The notes under the pieces: generated by a model | What the model was told of the DNA's origin: nothing | What the model saw: the letters and a program-made list of their open reading frames with translations, nothing else | Databases searched by the model: none | In this document: positions 17,145 through 25,593 of the stretch, in pieces | Position numbering within the stretch: position 1 is the first letter of the stretch | Layout of the letters: every line of letters starts with the position of its first letter | DNA from: Zetaproteobacteria bacterium | GTDB lineage: Bacteria > Pseudomonadota > Alphaproteobacteria > Micavibrionales > Micavibrionaceae | Reading direction: 5' to 3' | Assembly (NCBI GenBank): GCA_002747015.1 | Contig: NVXI01000003.1 | Location: forward strand, 19,053-83,052 | Length of the DNA stretch: 64,000 nt | Translations under genes and position numbers: made by a program

Positions 17145-18758
17145 TTACTTAAGAATAGGAAATAAAGCTGCAAGAGCAGAGGGCAAAATATTATTTTTGT
17201 AAAAAACCTGTATGTCTGTAAAAGATACATTAGACTGTGTTACTGATTGCGCCGCCTTTTCAATCATTGAGCCACCAATAACAAGACTGAAAGCCTTTAA
17301 ATACGGCGCAGAAAACCAAGATATCTGATCCAAATCCCCCTGTTTTTCCAAATCAATAAGGCGATCAGTGGCCAGCAACAAAGCATCCAGATAAGATCGA
17401 TCGACCAACCCTGCTATATCCTTGATATAGCTTTTCGCCAGAACTGCTTCATCACGCAGAACCTTACGAAACACAAAATCAGCGGCCTGTATGCCGTTTG
17501 TTCCCTCATATATCGATAAAATCCGCGCATCACGATAATATTGCGCTGCGCCTGTTTCCTCAATAAAGCCCATACCGCCATGTATCTGAATGCCTGTTGA
17601 GGCCACATCAACGGCCATATCAGTGCACCAGCCTTTCACAATAGGCGTCAGAAACTCCACGCGCGCACGCGCTTTATCATCACCAGCCATCGCTTTATCA
17701 AGCTCTAATGCCGCGCTATAGGCCATAATACGCCCTGCCGTAACACGCGCCTTCATATCCGTAAGCATCCGGCGTACGTCACCATGATGCGCGATAACAA
17801 CGCGTTCCCCACTGGTGAAGGACTGTCCCTGCACTCTCTCATTGGCGTAGGCCAGCGCGTGCTGGTACGCACGCTCCGCAATCGCAACACCCTGTAAGCC
17901 TACACAAAGCCGCGCATTATTCATCATCGTGAACATGTATGTCAGACCATTATGTTCTTCCCCGATCAGCTCACCCGTTGCGCCGTCAAAATCCATCGTA
18001 CATGTGGGGGAAGCGTGAATGCCCAGCTTATGCTCCAAGCCGAGACATTCAACAGTGTTTCTCTCTCCATTCTCCAGAATTTTCGGCACAACGAACAGAG
18101 ATATTCCCCGCACGTCATCCGGCGCATCGGTTATTCTAGCCAGAACGAGATGAATAATATTCTCAGCCATATCATGATCGCCATAGGTGATGAAAATCTT
18201 CTGCCCCGATATTTTATAGCTGCCATCCGCTTGCTTTTCCGCCTTTGCGCGTAACAAACCAAGATCAGAGCCTGCCTGCGACTCGGTTAAGTTCATAGTG
18301 CCTGTCCACTCGCCCGATATCAATTTGGGAAGGTAATAATCCTTTTGAGCGCCAGAGCCGTGCGAAGAAATCGCCTCGACAGTCCCTTGATTCAATAACG
18401 GACATAGGCCAAATGACATATTCGCGCCCTGCCACATTTCCTGCACCGGAAATGCCAACGCCCATGGCAAACCCTGCCCGCCATACTCAGGATCAAACGG
18501 CACAGCGTTCCACCCGCCGTCACAATAAGTTGCGTAGGCCTCTTTAAATCCATCGGCTGTTTTAACATTACCATCGACCAATTTTGCGCCTTGTTCATCC
18601 GCGGGTTTATTAAGTGGTGCAAGAACGCCTGTGGCCAATTTTGCGGCTTCATCTAAAACAGCTTCAGTGGTTTCGCGATCTAGGTCGGGATGTTCAAAGC
18701 CCAACACATCATGCAAGATAAACAACATGTCTTGGATCGGTGGCTGATATTCGCTCAT
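17145..18758 (-). CDS. Acyl-CoA dehydrogenase (DmdC-like)
   Basis: 537 residues of the acyl-CoA dehydrogenase superfamily, resembling the long subclass with 3-methylmercaptopropionyl-CoA dehydrogenase (DmdC). The N-terminal domain is followed by TMNLTESQAGSDLGLLRAKA and IFITYGDHDMAENI in the middle beta domain. The flavin/substrate C-terminal domain has QIHGGMGFIEETGAAQYYRD and the catalytic-glutamate motif IYEGTNGIQ near residue 415. The extra C-terminal extension after it is typical of this subclass, though the protein is somewhat shorter than the 580-600 residues I expect. It oxidises an acyl-CoA with FAD; the real substrate cannot be read from sequence. Confidence 0.88.
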   Translation of the reverse strand: MSEYQPPIQDMLFILHDVLGFEHPDLDRETTEAVLDEAAKLATGVLAPLNKPADEQGAKLVDGNVKTADGFKEAYATYCDGGWNAVPFDPEYGGQGLPWALAFPVQEMWQGANMSFGLCPLLNQGTVEAISSHGSGAQKDYYLPKLISGEWTGTMNLTESQAGSDLGLLRAKAEKQADGSYKISGQKIFITYGDHDMAENIIHLVLARITDAPDDVRGISLFVVPKILENGERNTVECLGLEHKLGIHASPTCTMDFDGATGELIGEEHNGLTYMFTMMNNARLCVGLQGVAIAERAYQHALAYANERVQGQSFTSGERVVIAHHGDVRRMLTDMKARVTAGRIMAYSAALELDKAMAGDDKARARVEFLTPIVKGWCTDMAVDVASTGIQIHGGMGFIEETGAAQYYRDARILSIYEGTNGIQAADFVFRKVLRDEAVLAKSYIKDIAGLVDRSYLDALLLATDRLIDLEKQGDLDQISWFSAPYLKAFSLVIGGSMIEKAAQSVTQSNVSFTDIQVFYKNNILPSALAALFPILK

Positions 18759-18785
18759 ATATTTAATTCCTTATCTTTAATCCCT

Positions 18786-19301
18786 TTAAAAGGATACGCC
18801 CAAAGCACTTAAAATTCCGACAACAAGCAGGATAACGACCAGAACCATAAACATAATCATCATATATTGCGCAATAATCGCTGATATCCCGAAGAAAATG
18901 GCCAAACCACCCATCATGCGAGTATCCTTACGCATAAAGCCAAGCGCGCCATTTATAATACCGCCAAGCGCAATCAAAATCACAATAAGCGACCAGTAAT
19001 CCGTCCAATGCTTTGCCTCTTCTTTTTCGGGGGCTTTCTCGGAAACATCCTTCTCAGCACTTCCAACCTGTTCAACGTCGCCAAACCCAAAAGACAGCAA
19101 CAACTTATCCTTTATATTTATGACCTTTTCGACGGCTATATCTTCAATTGTCGGCGGCGACGGCGCAAATTCATCAAGTATCCACGGCGTGGTCACAGAC
19201 AAACAAAAGGCGAATAGCGCAATCAGCAAGCCAACCATCGCAAAATTATGGCCACTATCCATCATTGCTTCTGTATTTATCGTATTTTCTACATCATCCA
19301 T
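18786..19301 (-). CDS. Small membrane protein of unknown function
   Basis: About 171 residues. There are four hydrophobic segments: one near residues 20-40 and three packed in the C-terminal half (SLIVILIALGGIINGALGF and two more). Between the first and second is a charged loop rich in Glu and Lys (about residues 85-105). Start: the frame is open to 19400, but the ATG at 19301 has AGAGGG eight bases upstream, so the shorter form is preferred. It ends 27 bases before the acyl-CoA dehydrogenase start on the same strand and may be cotranscribed. Family not recognised. Confidence 0.7.
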   Translation of the reverse strand: MDDVENTINTEAMMDSGHNFAMVGLLIALFAFCLSVTTPWILDEFAPSPPTIEDIAVEKVINIKDKLLLSFGFGDVEQVGSAEKDVSEKAPEKEEAKHWTDYWSLIVILIALGGIINGALGFMRKDTRMMGGLAIFFGISAIIAQYMMIMFMVLVVILLVVGILSALGVSF

Positions 19302-19424
19302 ATCGCGCACCCTCTGTATCGCTATATCCATTCTGGCACGGTGTTTGCATTTCTCCAAATGAATATGAAGACCAACATATATAGATTTGAGTAAAACCAC
19401 TTAACGCGTAACGAGATAAATACT

Positions 19425-20315
19425 ATGCAAACCAGTGCCTTAGAGAATTATTCAGCCCATGCACCGCGCAATGTTATGCGCGCCATTGAAACGGCAAGCC
19501 AGAAATCAGGGGTCGATTTTTCCTATCTCGTGCAACAAGCCTCCGCAGAGAGCAGTTTTAACCCCAATGCGGGCGCAAAAACCAGCTCTGCCTCCGGCTT
19601 ATACCAGTTTATCGACAGCACATGGATGTCAATGGTAGAACGCTATGGTGAAGGATATGGCTTGGATACAGAAGGAAAATCCAAACAGGAAATTCTGGAT
19701 ATGCGTAAAGATCCCAAAGCGGCATCTTTTATGGCAGCGGCGTTTGCTTCTGAGAATGAGAAATCTCTGAACAGTAATTGGGGCGGTGATGTCGGCGCGA
19801 CAGAGCTTTATTTCGCACATTTTCTGGGCGCGCGTGGCGCATCATCTTTTCTGAAAGCACATGATGAAAACCCTTCACACCCTGCGGCTGACCTATTTCC
19901 TCGTGCGGCAAACGCCAATCACAACGTCTTTTATGACAAGGAGACAGGTGAGCCCAGAACACTGGAGCAAGTCTATCAATTCTTTGACAAGAAATTCCAA
20001 ATTAAACGCGAGCAAGCTGAAACAAGTATAGCCAAAACGCAAACCCCCGATATTGAGAGAATCGCCCACGGTCGTATTCCACACAGAATATCGGATAATA
20101 TTATCATGCAACGCGCACAAGCGATGCGGAATGAAGCCACACATACACAATATAATCAGATATTGAACCGCTATTCTGCCACGCCGCGCCCAAGTAAAGC
20201 CAACACTATCAATCACACACCGTTCTTTAGCTTACTTGCAAAACCGATAGATTTGATGATGTTAACCCAGAGCATACAAACCACGCCAAGCAAAGTCATT
20301 CGTGACAAAAGCTAA
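19425..20315 (+). CDS. Lytic transglycosylase, SLT domain
   Basis: 296 residues. Residues about 15-155 form a soluble-lytic-transglycosylase fold. The catalytic glutamate is Glu42 in QASAESSFNP, followed by SASGLYQFIDSTW and later ATELYFAHFLGARGASSFL. Such enzymes cleave peptidoglycan between MurNAc and GlcNAc with 1,6-anhydro formation. No signal peptide is visible. This is seen in transglycosylases that work with secretion or flagellar systems, or are exported by another route. The C-terminal 120 residues are of low similarity to anything I recognise. It starts at an ATG with ACGAG upstream and is followed 20 bases later by a methyltransferase gene. Confidence 0.85.
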   Translation: MQTSALENYSAHAPRNVMRAIETASQKSGVDFSYLVQQASAESSFNPNAGAKTSSASGLYQFIDSTWMSMVERYGEGYGLDTEGKSKQEILDMRKDPKAASFMAAAFASENEKSLNSNWGGDVGATELYFAHFLGARGASSFLKAHDENPSHPAADLFPRAANANHNVFYDKETGEPRTLEQVYQFFDKKFQIKREQAETSIAKTQTPDIERIAHGRIPHRISDNIIMQRAQAMRNEATHTQYNQILNRYSATPRPSKANTINHTPFFSLLAKPIDLMMLTQSIQTTPSKVIRDKS

Positions 20316-20335
20316 TCATTTCGCTAAAAGAAGAG

Positions 20336-21079
20336 ATGGCTGATAAAAACCTTATTTACGTTCTGAATAAAAAGCTCGCGTTGCACCAAGCACCGAAGGG
20401 CTTTCGCACCTCTATGGACAGCATCATGCTGGCCGCTGCATGTCCCGCGAAATCAGGAGATAGCATCCTTGATTTAGGCTGTGGCGTAGGAAGTGCAGGG
20501 CTTTGCGCCCTATACCGCATTACAAACGCAAGCCTAACAGGTATCGATATCCAGCAAGACCATATTGAACTGGCGGAAAATAATGCGCGCGTAAACAACA
20601 TGGAAAATTGTACGACATTTATATGCGGTGACGTAAGAACCGCGCAGCTAGAAACATTTAATCATATTATTTGCAACCCACCTTATATGGATGCGGGTAC
20701 GCACCTGCAATCACCCTCCCCTGCGAAAGCCAAAGCTATGGGACATATCGAGGAAGATATTACGTTACAAGACTGGGTTCGCTGCGCGCACAGGCATATC
20801 AAAGGACAAGGCAGCCTAACCATGATCCATGATGCAGGAAAAATTGATAACATTATTCATGCGCTGTACGGAAAAAGTGGTGGTAAGAGGTTTGGCGGCA
20901 TAGAAATAATACCCATTTACTCGCGGCATAATACTCCAGCAAAACGCGTTATCATCCGCGCCTATAAGCACAAGAAATCCAAAGCCATCTTGCATTCAGG
21001 CATCATCATGCATAAAGAAAATGGTGATTACACAAAAGAGGCCGATATCATATTGCGTCACGCAGCCTCTTTGTTTTAA
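20336..21079 (+). CDS. tRNA1(Val) (adenine-N6)-methyltransferase-like protein
   Basis: 247 residues. A class I SAM-dependent methyltransferase: motif I is DLGCGVGSAGLCAL (residues 47-60), followed by GIDIQQDHIELAENNA and the catalytic ICNPPYMD near residue 116. The N-terminal KGFRTSMDSIMLAA is typical of the TrmN6/YfiC group, which methylates adenine 37 of tRNA1(Val). Proteins of this group in alphaproteobacteria are usually annotated as TrmN6-like, so the exact substrate is inferred. AAGAAGAG lies right before the ATG. It is convergent with the acyltransferase gene, nine bases away. Confidence 0.85.
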   Translation: MADKNLIYVLNKKLALHQAPKGFRTSMDSIMLAAACPAKSGDSILDLGCGVGSAGLCALYRITNASLTGIDIQQDHIELAENNARVNNMENCTTFICGDVRTAQLETFNHIICNPPYMDAGTHLQSPSPAKAKAMGHIEEDITLQDWVRCAHRHIKGQGSLTMIHDAGKIDNIIHALYGKSGGKRFGGIEIIPIYSRHNTPAKRVIIRAYKHKKSKAILHSGIIMHKENGDYTKEADIILRHAASLF

Positions 21080-21088
21080 TAAACGCCA

Positions 21089-22249
21089 TTACGACCTATA
21101 CGCATATTTATTCTTCAAATTTAATATAGGGCGCTCAAAATAACGATAGCTTAGGGATGCTATAATAAAAGTTACCACGCCACCTCCTACTAATAGAATC
21201 ATTTGGCTTACAATAAAGCTGAAATGGTAACTATAAAAATACTTACCTATTATAAACATTATTGGCACATGAAACACGTACATACCATAACTAATACGTC
21301 CCATATTCCCAAGTAAAGGGGTAGATAAACACTTTTGGATAGGTGAGCGCCTCTCTGATAGAAGGATATGCGCTAATAACGCTGTATAAAATATGGAACA
21401 ATATGTCAGTCCCGTCTCTATCATAACAATTTTAGGGGCAACAGCCTGCCCATAAACCAATAAGCTACCAAATAGCAAAAGAGCCATTGCCAACATAATA
21501 TAGCCGAACATATCCGCATATTGCACTAATCGCTCTTTATAACTAGTGAATAAAACACTTAACAAGCCTCCCATACATAGCTCATCCATACGAGAAAATA
21601 AAGTTGTGTAAGCTAACTTATGTTGCCCAATATCAGAAAGAAACCACCTAAAAAACCACGAAGAAATAACCAATCCAACGCATAACAACAACGCCTTCCT
21701 TGGGGATTTTCTGTAAAAAAACAAAAACAAGACAGGCCAAAATAAATAAAACTGCTCTTCAATAGCCAACGACCATGTATGACTCATATACATAAATATA
21801 TCAGAACTAAATGTAGGCATATAATTTTGAAGATAGAAGAAATGCAGTACTATTTTCAAGAATGTACCATCCCCACCTGGAAAGAGCACAAGCCCCCCCA
21901 AGATAAAGAAAAGTACAACATAATAAAGAGGAAGAAGTCTTAACGCTCGTCTTATGTAAAATATTTTTAATGCATTTTTTATTTTGCACGTATCTATTAA
22001 AATTCCAGTAATCAAGAATCCTGACAGCACAAAGAATAAATCAACGCCAGTTTGCCCCAGTAATCTTAAAGTATAATAACCATACCATACACCAGAGAGG
22101 TCCACCTCAGCCATCACATACGCAAAATCTGCGGAGTGAAAAAATATAACCATCAAAACTGCCAGACCTCTCAATCCATCAAGGGCAGGATAATGCTTTC
22201 CAACAATCAAATTTTCCGTGGGGTAGGAATGCGGTGCTTCAGATACCAA
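21089..22249 (-). CDS. Acyltransferase 3 family membrane protein (OafA-like)
   Basis: About 386 residues with roughly ten membrane segments. The N terminus has the family signature HYPALDGLRGLAVLMVIFFH, including the catalytic-type Arg and His, and SHTWSLAIEEQFYLFWP further on. Such proteins O-acetylate or acylate LPS, O-antigen or exopolysaccharide at the inner membrane. Start: the frame is open up to 22348, inside glyS. A TTG at 22249 has AAGGGGAGG six bases upstream and starts right after the glyS stop, so this is preferred. It is very likely cotranscribed with glyS. Confidence 0.85.
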   Translation of the reverse strand: MVSEAPHSYPTENLIVGKHYPALDGLRGLAVLMVIFFHSADFAYVMAEVDLSGVWYGYYTLRLLGQTGVDLFFVLSGFLITGILIDTCKIKNALKIFYIRRALRLLPLYYVVLFFILGGLVLFPGGDGTFLKIVLHFFYLQNYMPTFSSDIFMYMSHTWSLAIEEQFYLFWPVLFLFFYRKSPRKALLLCVGLVISSWFFRWFLSDIGQHKLAYTTLFSRMDELCMGGLLSVLFTSYKERLVQYADMFGYIMLAMALLLFGSLLVYGQAVAPKIVMIETGLTYCSIFYTALLAHILLSERRSPIQKCLSTPLLGNMGRISYGMYVFHVPIMFIIGKYFYSYHFSFIVSQMILLVGGGVVTFIIASLSYRYFERPILNLKNKYAYRS

Positions 22250-22262
22250 AGGAATCCTCCCC

Positions 22263-23750
22263 TTAGGATCTGCCACTAATCTTCTCCCGCAAGAAATCTT
22301 TAACCTTATCCAAATGGATACGTTCCTGCGCCATGGTGTTACGGTCACGTACGGTTACGCTGTGATCTTCTGCTGTTTCATTATCTATCGTAAAGCAGTA
22401 TGGCGTTCCAATCTCATCCTGGCGTGCATAACGTTTACCGATATTTTGCTTAATATCCAGATCAACAACAAATTCATCCCTTAGATCAAGATAGAGTTTC
22501 TGCGCCGTTGGGACGTGCTTATCCTTCGCTGTTAGCGGCAGGATTGCCGCTTTCTTTGGTGCCATTGAAGGATGGAAATCCAGATACACACCTGATGGGC
22601 GGTTTTCATCCACCGTATAAGCCTGACAAATCAGCGCAAGCACACCACGCGTAAGACCGGTTGAAGGCTCAATCACATGTGGTAGGAAACGCTTATTCTC
22701 CGCCTGATCGAAATAATCAAGTTTTTGTCCAGAAAATTCCTGATGCTGGGTTAGGTCATAATTTCCACGATGTGCAATGCCCTCCAGCTCATCAAAGCCC
22801 GGAGCGGCGAACGGAAAGCGATACTCAACATCAATCGTGCGTGATGAGTAATGTGCAAGATCATCTTTCGGTACATCCAGAAAATGTAATTCGGATTTAG
22901 GTAAACCAAGAGACAGCCAGAAATTCGTGCGTTGCTCCACCCAAAAATCAAACCACATTGGCACATCTTCCTCGGCGCAGAACCATTCCAGTTCCATTTG
23001 CTCAAATTCACGGCTGCGGAAAATGAAGTTACGCGGCGTTACCTCGTTACGGAAAGCCTTACCAATTTGCGCGATACCAAAAGGCACTTTCACACGCGAC
23101 GAATCAACAACGTTCTTAAAATTCAGAAATATCCCCGCACAGGTCTCAGGACGTAAATAGGCTTTATTATCCTCACTCGCCGTTGCACCGACATAGGTAT
23201 GGAACATCATATTAAACTGGCGTGGCTCCGTCAGTGTACCTGCTGTTTTAACATCAGGACCAATAATATTGAGGAACATATCCAAAGGCACCTGATCGAG
23301 CACCTCTTTATTAAAGTCGACAACAGACTTCCCTCTGGACAATTTTTTAAGGCGTTTTTCGATCTCTGCATCTTCGGCATCCTGATCGAACGCAAAAGCA
23401 TGCCCCTCACCATCCTTTGGTATCAATACAAACACATGATCCGCGCGATAACGTTTTTTAGATTCGCGACAATCCACCATTGGGTCATTAAACCCGCCGA
23501 CATGACCAGAGGCTTCCCAGCATTTGGGGTTTTGTATAATAGAAGAATCAACCCCGACAATATCAACAGGCGTGCCATCAGGGCCCAGAGGCGGTGCAAT
23601 CACCATATCCCGCCACCAACGATCCCGCAGATTATTCTTTAATTCCACCCCAAGCGGACCATAATCCCAAAAACCGTTCAATCCACCGTAAATATCTGAA
23701 GCCGGAAATATAAATCCGCGGCGTTTACAAAGGGCTACTATATCTTTCAT
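22263..23750 (-). CDS. glyS: Glycine--tRNA ligase, dimeric (single-chain) type
   Basis: 495 residues. A class II aminoacyl-tRNA synthetase of the alpha2 type found in archaea, eukaryotes and some bacteria, not the alpha2beta2 GlyQ/GlyS type common in proteobacteria. Evidence: the N-terminal RRGFIFPASDIYGGLNGFWDYGPLG, motif 2 FRNEVTPRNFIFRSREFEQME and motif 3 near VIEPSTGLTRGVLALI, followed by an anticodon-binding domain (VDLDIKQNIGKRYARQDEIG). It charges tRNA-Gly in the cytoplasm. GTG at 23753 and ATG at 23750 are adjacent starts; ATG is chosen. The symbol is used for the single-chain enzyme. Confidence 0.93.
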   Translation of the reverse strand: MKDIVALCKRRGFIFPASDIYGGLNGFWDYGPLGVELKNNLRDRWWRDMVIAPPLGPDGTPVDIVGVDSSIIQNPKCWEASGHVGGFNDPMVDCRESKKRYRADHVFVLIPKDGEGHAFAFDQDAEDAEIEKRLKKLSRGKSVVDFNKEVLDQVPLDMFLNIIGPDVKTAGTLTEPRQFNMMFHTYVGATASEDNKAYLRPETCAGIFLNFKNVVDSSRVKVPFGIAQIGKAFRNEVTPRNFIFRSREFEQMELEWFCAEEDVPMWFDFWVEQRTNFWLSLGLPKSELHFLDVPKDDLAHYSSRTIDVEYRFPFAAPGFDELEGIAHRGNYDLTQHQEFSGQKLDYFDQAENKRFLPHVIEPSTGLTRGVLALICQAYTVDENRPSGVYLDFHPSMAPKKAAILPLTAKDKHVPTAQKLYLDLRDEFVVDLDIKQNIGKRYARQDEIGTPYCFTIDNETAEDHSVTVRDRNTMAQERIHLDKVKDFLREKISGRS

Positions 23751-23753
23751 CAC

Positions 23754-24056
23754 TCAAAAATCCGTATTTTTCACTGTTTATACATATAAAACAGCTTAGC
23801 TCACTATTCTATCTTCGCCCATAATGCGGGCAAAAACCACAGAAAACAAGGCTTTACATTGCTGTTTCCTATTAAAATAATATTCCCGCGATTACTTAAC
23901 CAATAGCGAAACAACAAGAACCAATATCGAGACCAACATGTATAAACAAAGTAAAAAACAGGACTGCGCACATCAATATTCAAATAAACAAAACCAATTA
24001 CATGCCAAATTCAAATAACCAAGTAAAAGTTTTTATATATTTTTACATCTTTTTTC
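23754..24056. other. Non-coding gap between glyS and the small orphan gene
   Basis: Nothing but the divergent upstream regions is seen here. The promoter of the small orphan gene begins at 24057. No tRNA, hairpin or further reading frame is supported. Confidence 0.4.
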
Positions 24057-24085
24057 TTGACCTAATCAAATCAATTGCGTATATT
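24057..24085 (+). promoter_or_regulatory. Strong sigma-70-like promoter of the small orphan gene
   Basis: TTGACC (24057-24062), a 17-base spacer and TATATT (24080-24085). The transcript would start near 24092, just before GAGGAAAGGAAG and the ATG at 24115, leaving a very short leader. Confidence 0.8.
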
Positions 24086-24114
24086 AAGAACATAGAGGAA
24101 AGGAAGTTAAAGAA

Positions 24115-24426
24115 ATGGCAGAATTCGACACTGGAGGACAAAGTAGTATCAGTAGCAGCGTTCAGTCTGGTGCAACTCAAGGATTGAGCAAGTCAGATCA
24201 AGTAACAAGCGCAAGACAGTCTGGTTACACAAGAGGAAATGGCGGAATTCAAAATGTTGGATCAATGAGCAATAATTTCAACAGTATCTACCCAGCTGCG
24301 GCGAACGATGCCAGTTACCGCGACAATGTTGCCCGCCTAGACTTTGGACTTTTTGACTTTAATTTAACAGCACTATCAGCCAATGATGGTATTGATGAAT
24401 CTAACCAAGACCTTTATATCGCATAA
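24115..24426 (+). CDS. Small Gly/Ser/Asn-rich orphan protein
   Basis: 103 residues without signal peptide or membrane segment. The first 55 residues are Ser/Gly/Gln/Asn-rich and probably disordered. The second half has more hydrophobic character (LDFGLFDFNLTAL near residue 80) and a short acidic tail ending DLYIA. A near-consensus promoter and a purine-rich ribosome binding site (24095-24106) show that this is a genuinely expressed gene. It is followed by unusual tandem hairpin repeats and then an intrinsic terminator, so the transcript would have a 3' untranslated region of about 280 bases. No family is recognised. Confidence 0.75.
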   Translation: MAEFDTGGQSSISSSVQSGATQGLSKSDQVTSARQSGYTRGNGGIQNVGSMSNNFNSIYPAAANDASYRDNVARLDFGLFDFNLTALSANDGIDESNQDLYIA

Positions 24427-24452
24427 TAAAAAGCGAGTTGAACACATAATAC

Positions 24453-24660
24453 AAAAAGAGGCATAAAGCCTTTGAGATTGGGAATAAAAAGAAGAGGAAT
24501 AATCCTCTCGGTTGAAAAAAGAGCGAAAAGCTCACTATATAAAAAGAGGCACAAAGCCTTTGAGATTGGGAATAAAAGAAGAGGAAAAATCCTCTCGGTT
24601 GAAAAAAAAGAGCGAAAAGCTCACATATATCAAAAGAGGCCATAACAAGCGCCTTTGAGA
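24453..24660 (+). repeat. Tandem repeat of three-hairpin units in a 3' untranslated region
   Basis: Unit 1 is 24453-24540, unit 2 is 24541-24630, and a diverged partial unit 3 starts at 24631 and runs into the terminator. Units 1 and 2 are 88 and 90 bases and nearly identical. Each carries three small hairpins in the same order: AGGC/GCCT, AGAGGA/TCCTCT and GAGC/GCTC with A-rich loops. The conserved spacers are TTTGAGATTGGGAATAAAA and GGTTGAAAAAA. Differences between units fall mostly in loops and A runs. The array follows the stop of the small orphan gene by about 27 bases. Confidence 0.8.
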
Positions 24661-24676
24661 TTGGGGAATAAAAAAG

Positions 24677-24709
24677 AAGGTGACCGAAAAAATTCGACGC
24701 CTTTTTTTT
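24677..24709 (+). terminator. Intrinsic terminator ending the hairpin array
   Basis: AAGGTG (24677-24682) pairs with CGCCTT (24698-24703). An inner CGAA/TTCG stem with an AAAA loop continues the helix. Ts follow directly. Confidence 0.85.
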
Positions 24710-24722
24710 ATTTGCGTATAAT
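24694..24722 (+). promoter_or_regulatory. Promoter of panB-panC
   Basis: TCGACG (24694-24699), a 17-base spacer and a perfect TATAAT (24717-24722). The -35 lies inside the 3' arm of the preceding terminator hairpin, so the two elements overlap. Confidence 0.65.
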
Positions 24723-24777
24723 CGTTTCGAGATATAGAACAGAGTAATATCATCTACATAACAAAAGAAAACAGAAC

Positions 24778-25593
24778 ATGGTCAATTCACGCAAAACAAC
24801 GACTGAAATAAGCGCGCAAAAAAACTCAAGCACACCGCTCGTCTGTTTAACCGCCTACACCGCGCCTATGACCAAAATTCTAGATCAGCATTGCGACCTG
24901 CTATTGGTTGGTGATTCCCTTGGTATGGCATTATATGGCATGGAAAACACGCTGGGTGTCACATTGGATATTATGATTAATCACGGCAAAGCCGTTATGC
25001 GCGTGGCAAAGAATGCCTGCGTTGTGGTGGATATGCCCTTTGGCACTTATGAACAAAGCCCCGAAATTGCCTATCAAAATGCCCTGCGCGTCATTACAGA
25101 AACAGGGTGTGACGCGGTGAAGTTAGAGGGTGGCCAAGACATCGCCCCGACAATTGCCTATATAACCGAGCGTAATATTCCAGTTATGGCACATATTGGC
25201 CTGCAACCCCAATCCGTCCTGAAAGACGGTGGCTATAAAATAAAAGGGCGCACAAATGAAGAGGTCTCCAAACTGCTTGGAGATGCCAAAGAAATCGAGA
25301 AAGCCGGTGCTTTTGCCGTTGTTATCGAAGGCACAATAGAGAGCGTTGCACAAAATATCACACAATCGATTGATATCCCCACTATTGGAATCGGCGCGTC
25401 ACCATCATGTGATGGACAAATTCTTGTCACCGAGGATATGCTGGGTCTTATCACCGATCACACACCAAAATTTGTAAAAAAATATGCATGCCTTGCCGAA
25501 AACATCGATCAAGCGGTCACCGATTATGCCACAGAGGTAAAATCACGCATCTTTCCTGATGAAAATTACACCTACAAAGCCAAAGTAAAATAA
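24778..25593 (+). CDS. panB: 3-methyl-2-oxobutanoate hydroxymethyltransferase
   Basis: 271 residues, the usual length. It transfers a hydroxymethyl group from methylene-tetrahydrofolate to ketoisovalerate, giving ketopantoate, the first committed step of pantothenate and CoA synthesis. Evidence: LTAYTAPMTKILDQ, LLLVGDSLGM (residues 41-50, metal-binding Asp), VVVDMPFGTYE, DAVKLEGG, PVMAHIGLQPQS and VIEGTIESVAQ. The enzyme is cytoplasmic, with Mg2+ as cofactor. The stop codon is directly followed by the panC ATG, so translation is likely coupled. The adjacent promoter at 24694-24722 serves both genes. Confidence 0.96.
   Translation: MVNSRKTTTEISAQKNSSTPLVCLTAYTAPMTKILDQHCDLLLVGDSLGMALYGMENTLGVTLDIMINHGKAVMRVAKNACVVVDMPFGTYEQSPEIAYQNALRVITETGCDAVKLEGGQDIAPTIAYITERNIPVMAHIGLQPQSVLKDGGYKIKGRTNEEVSKLLGDAKEIEKAGAFAVVIEGTIESVAQNITQSIDIPTIGIGASPSCDGQILVTEDMLGLITDHTPKFVKKYACLAENIDQAVTDYATEVKSRIFPDENYTYKAKVK

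Noticed and set aside
24453..24660. CRISPR array
   Set aside because: The repeats are directly abutting 88-90-base units with internal hairpins and no variable spacers.
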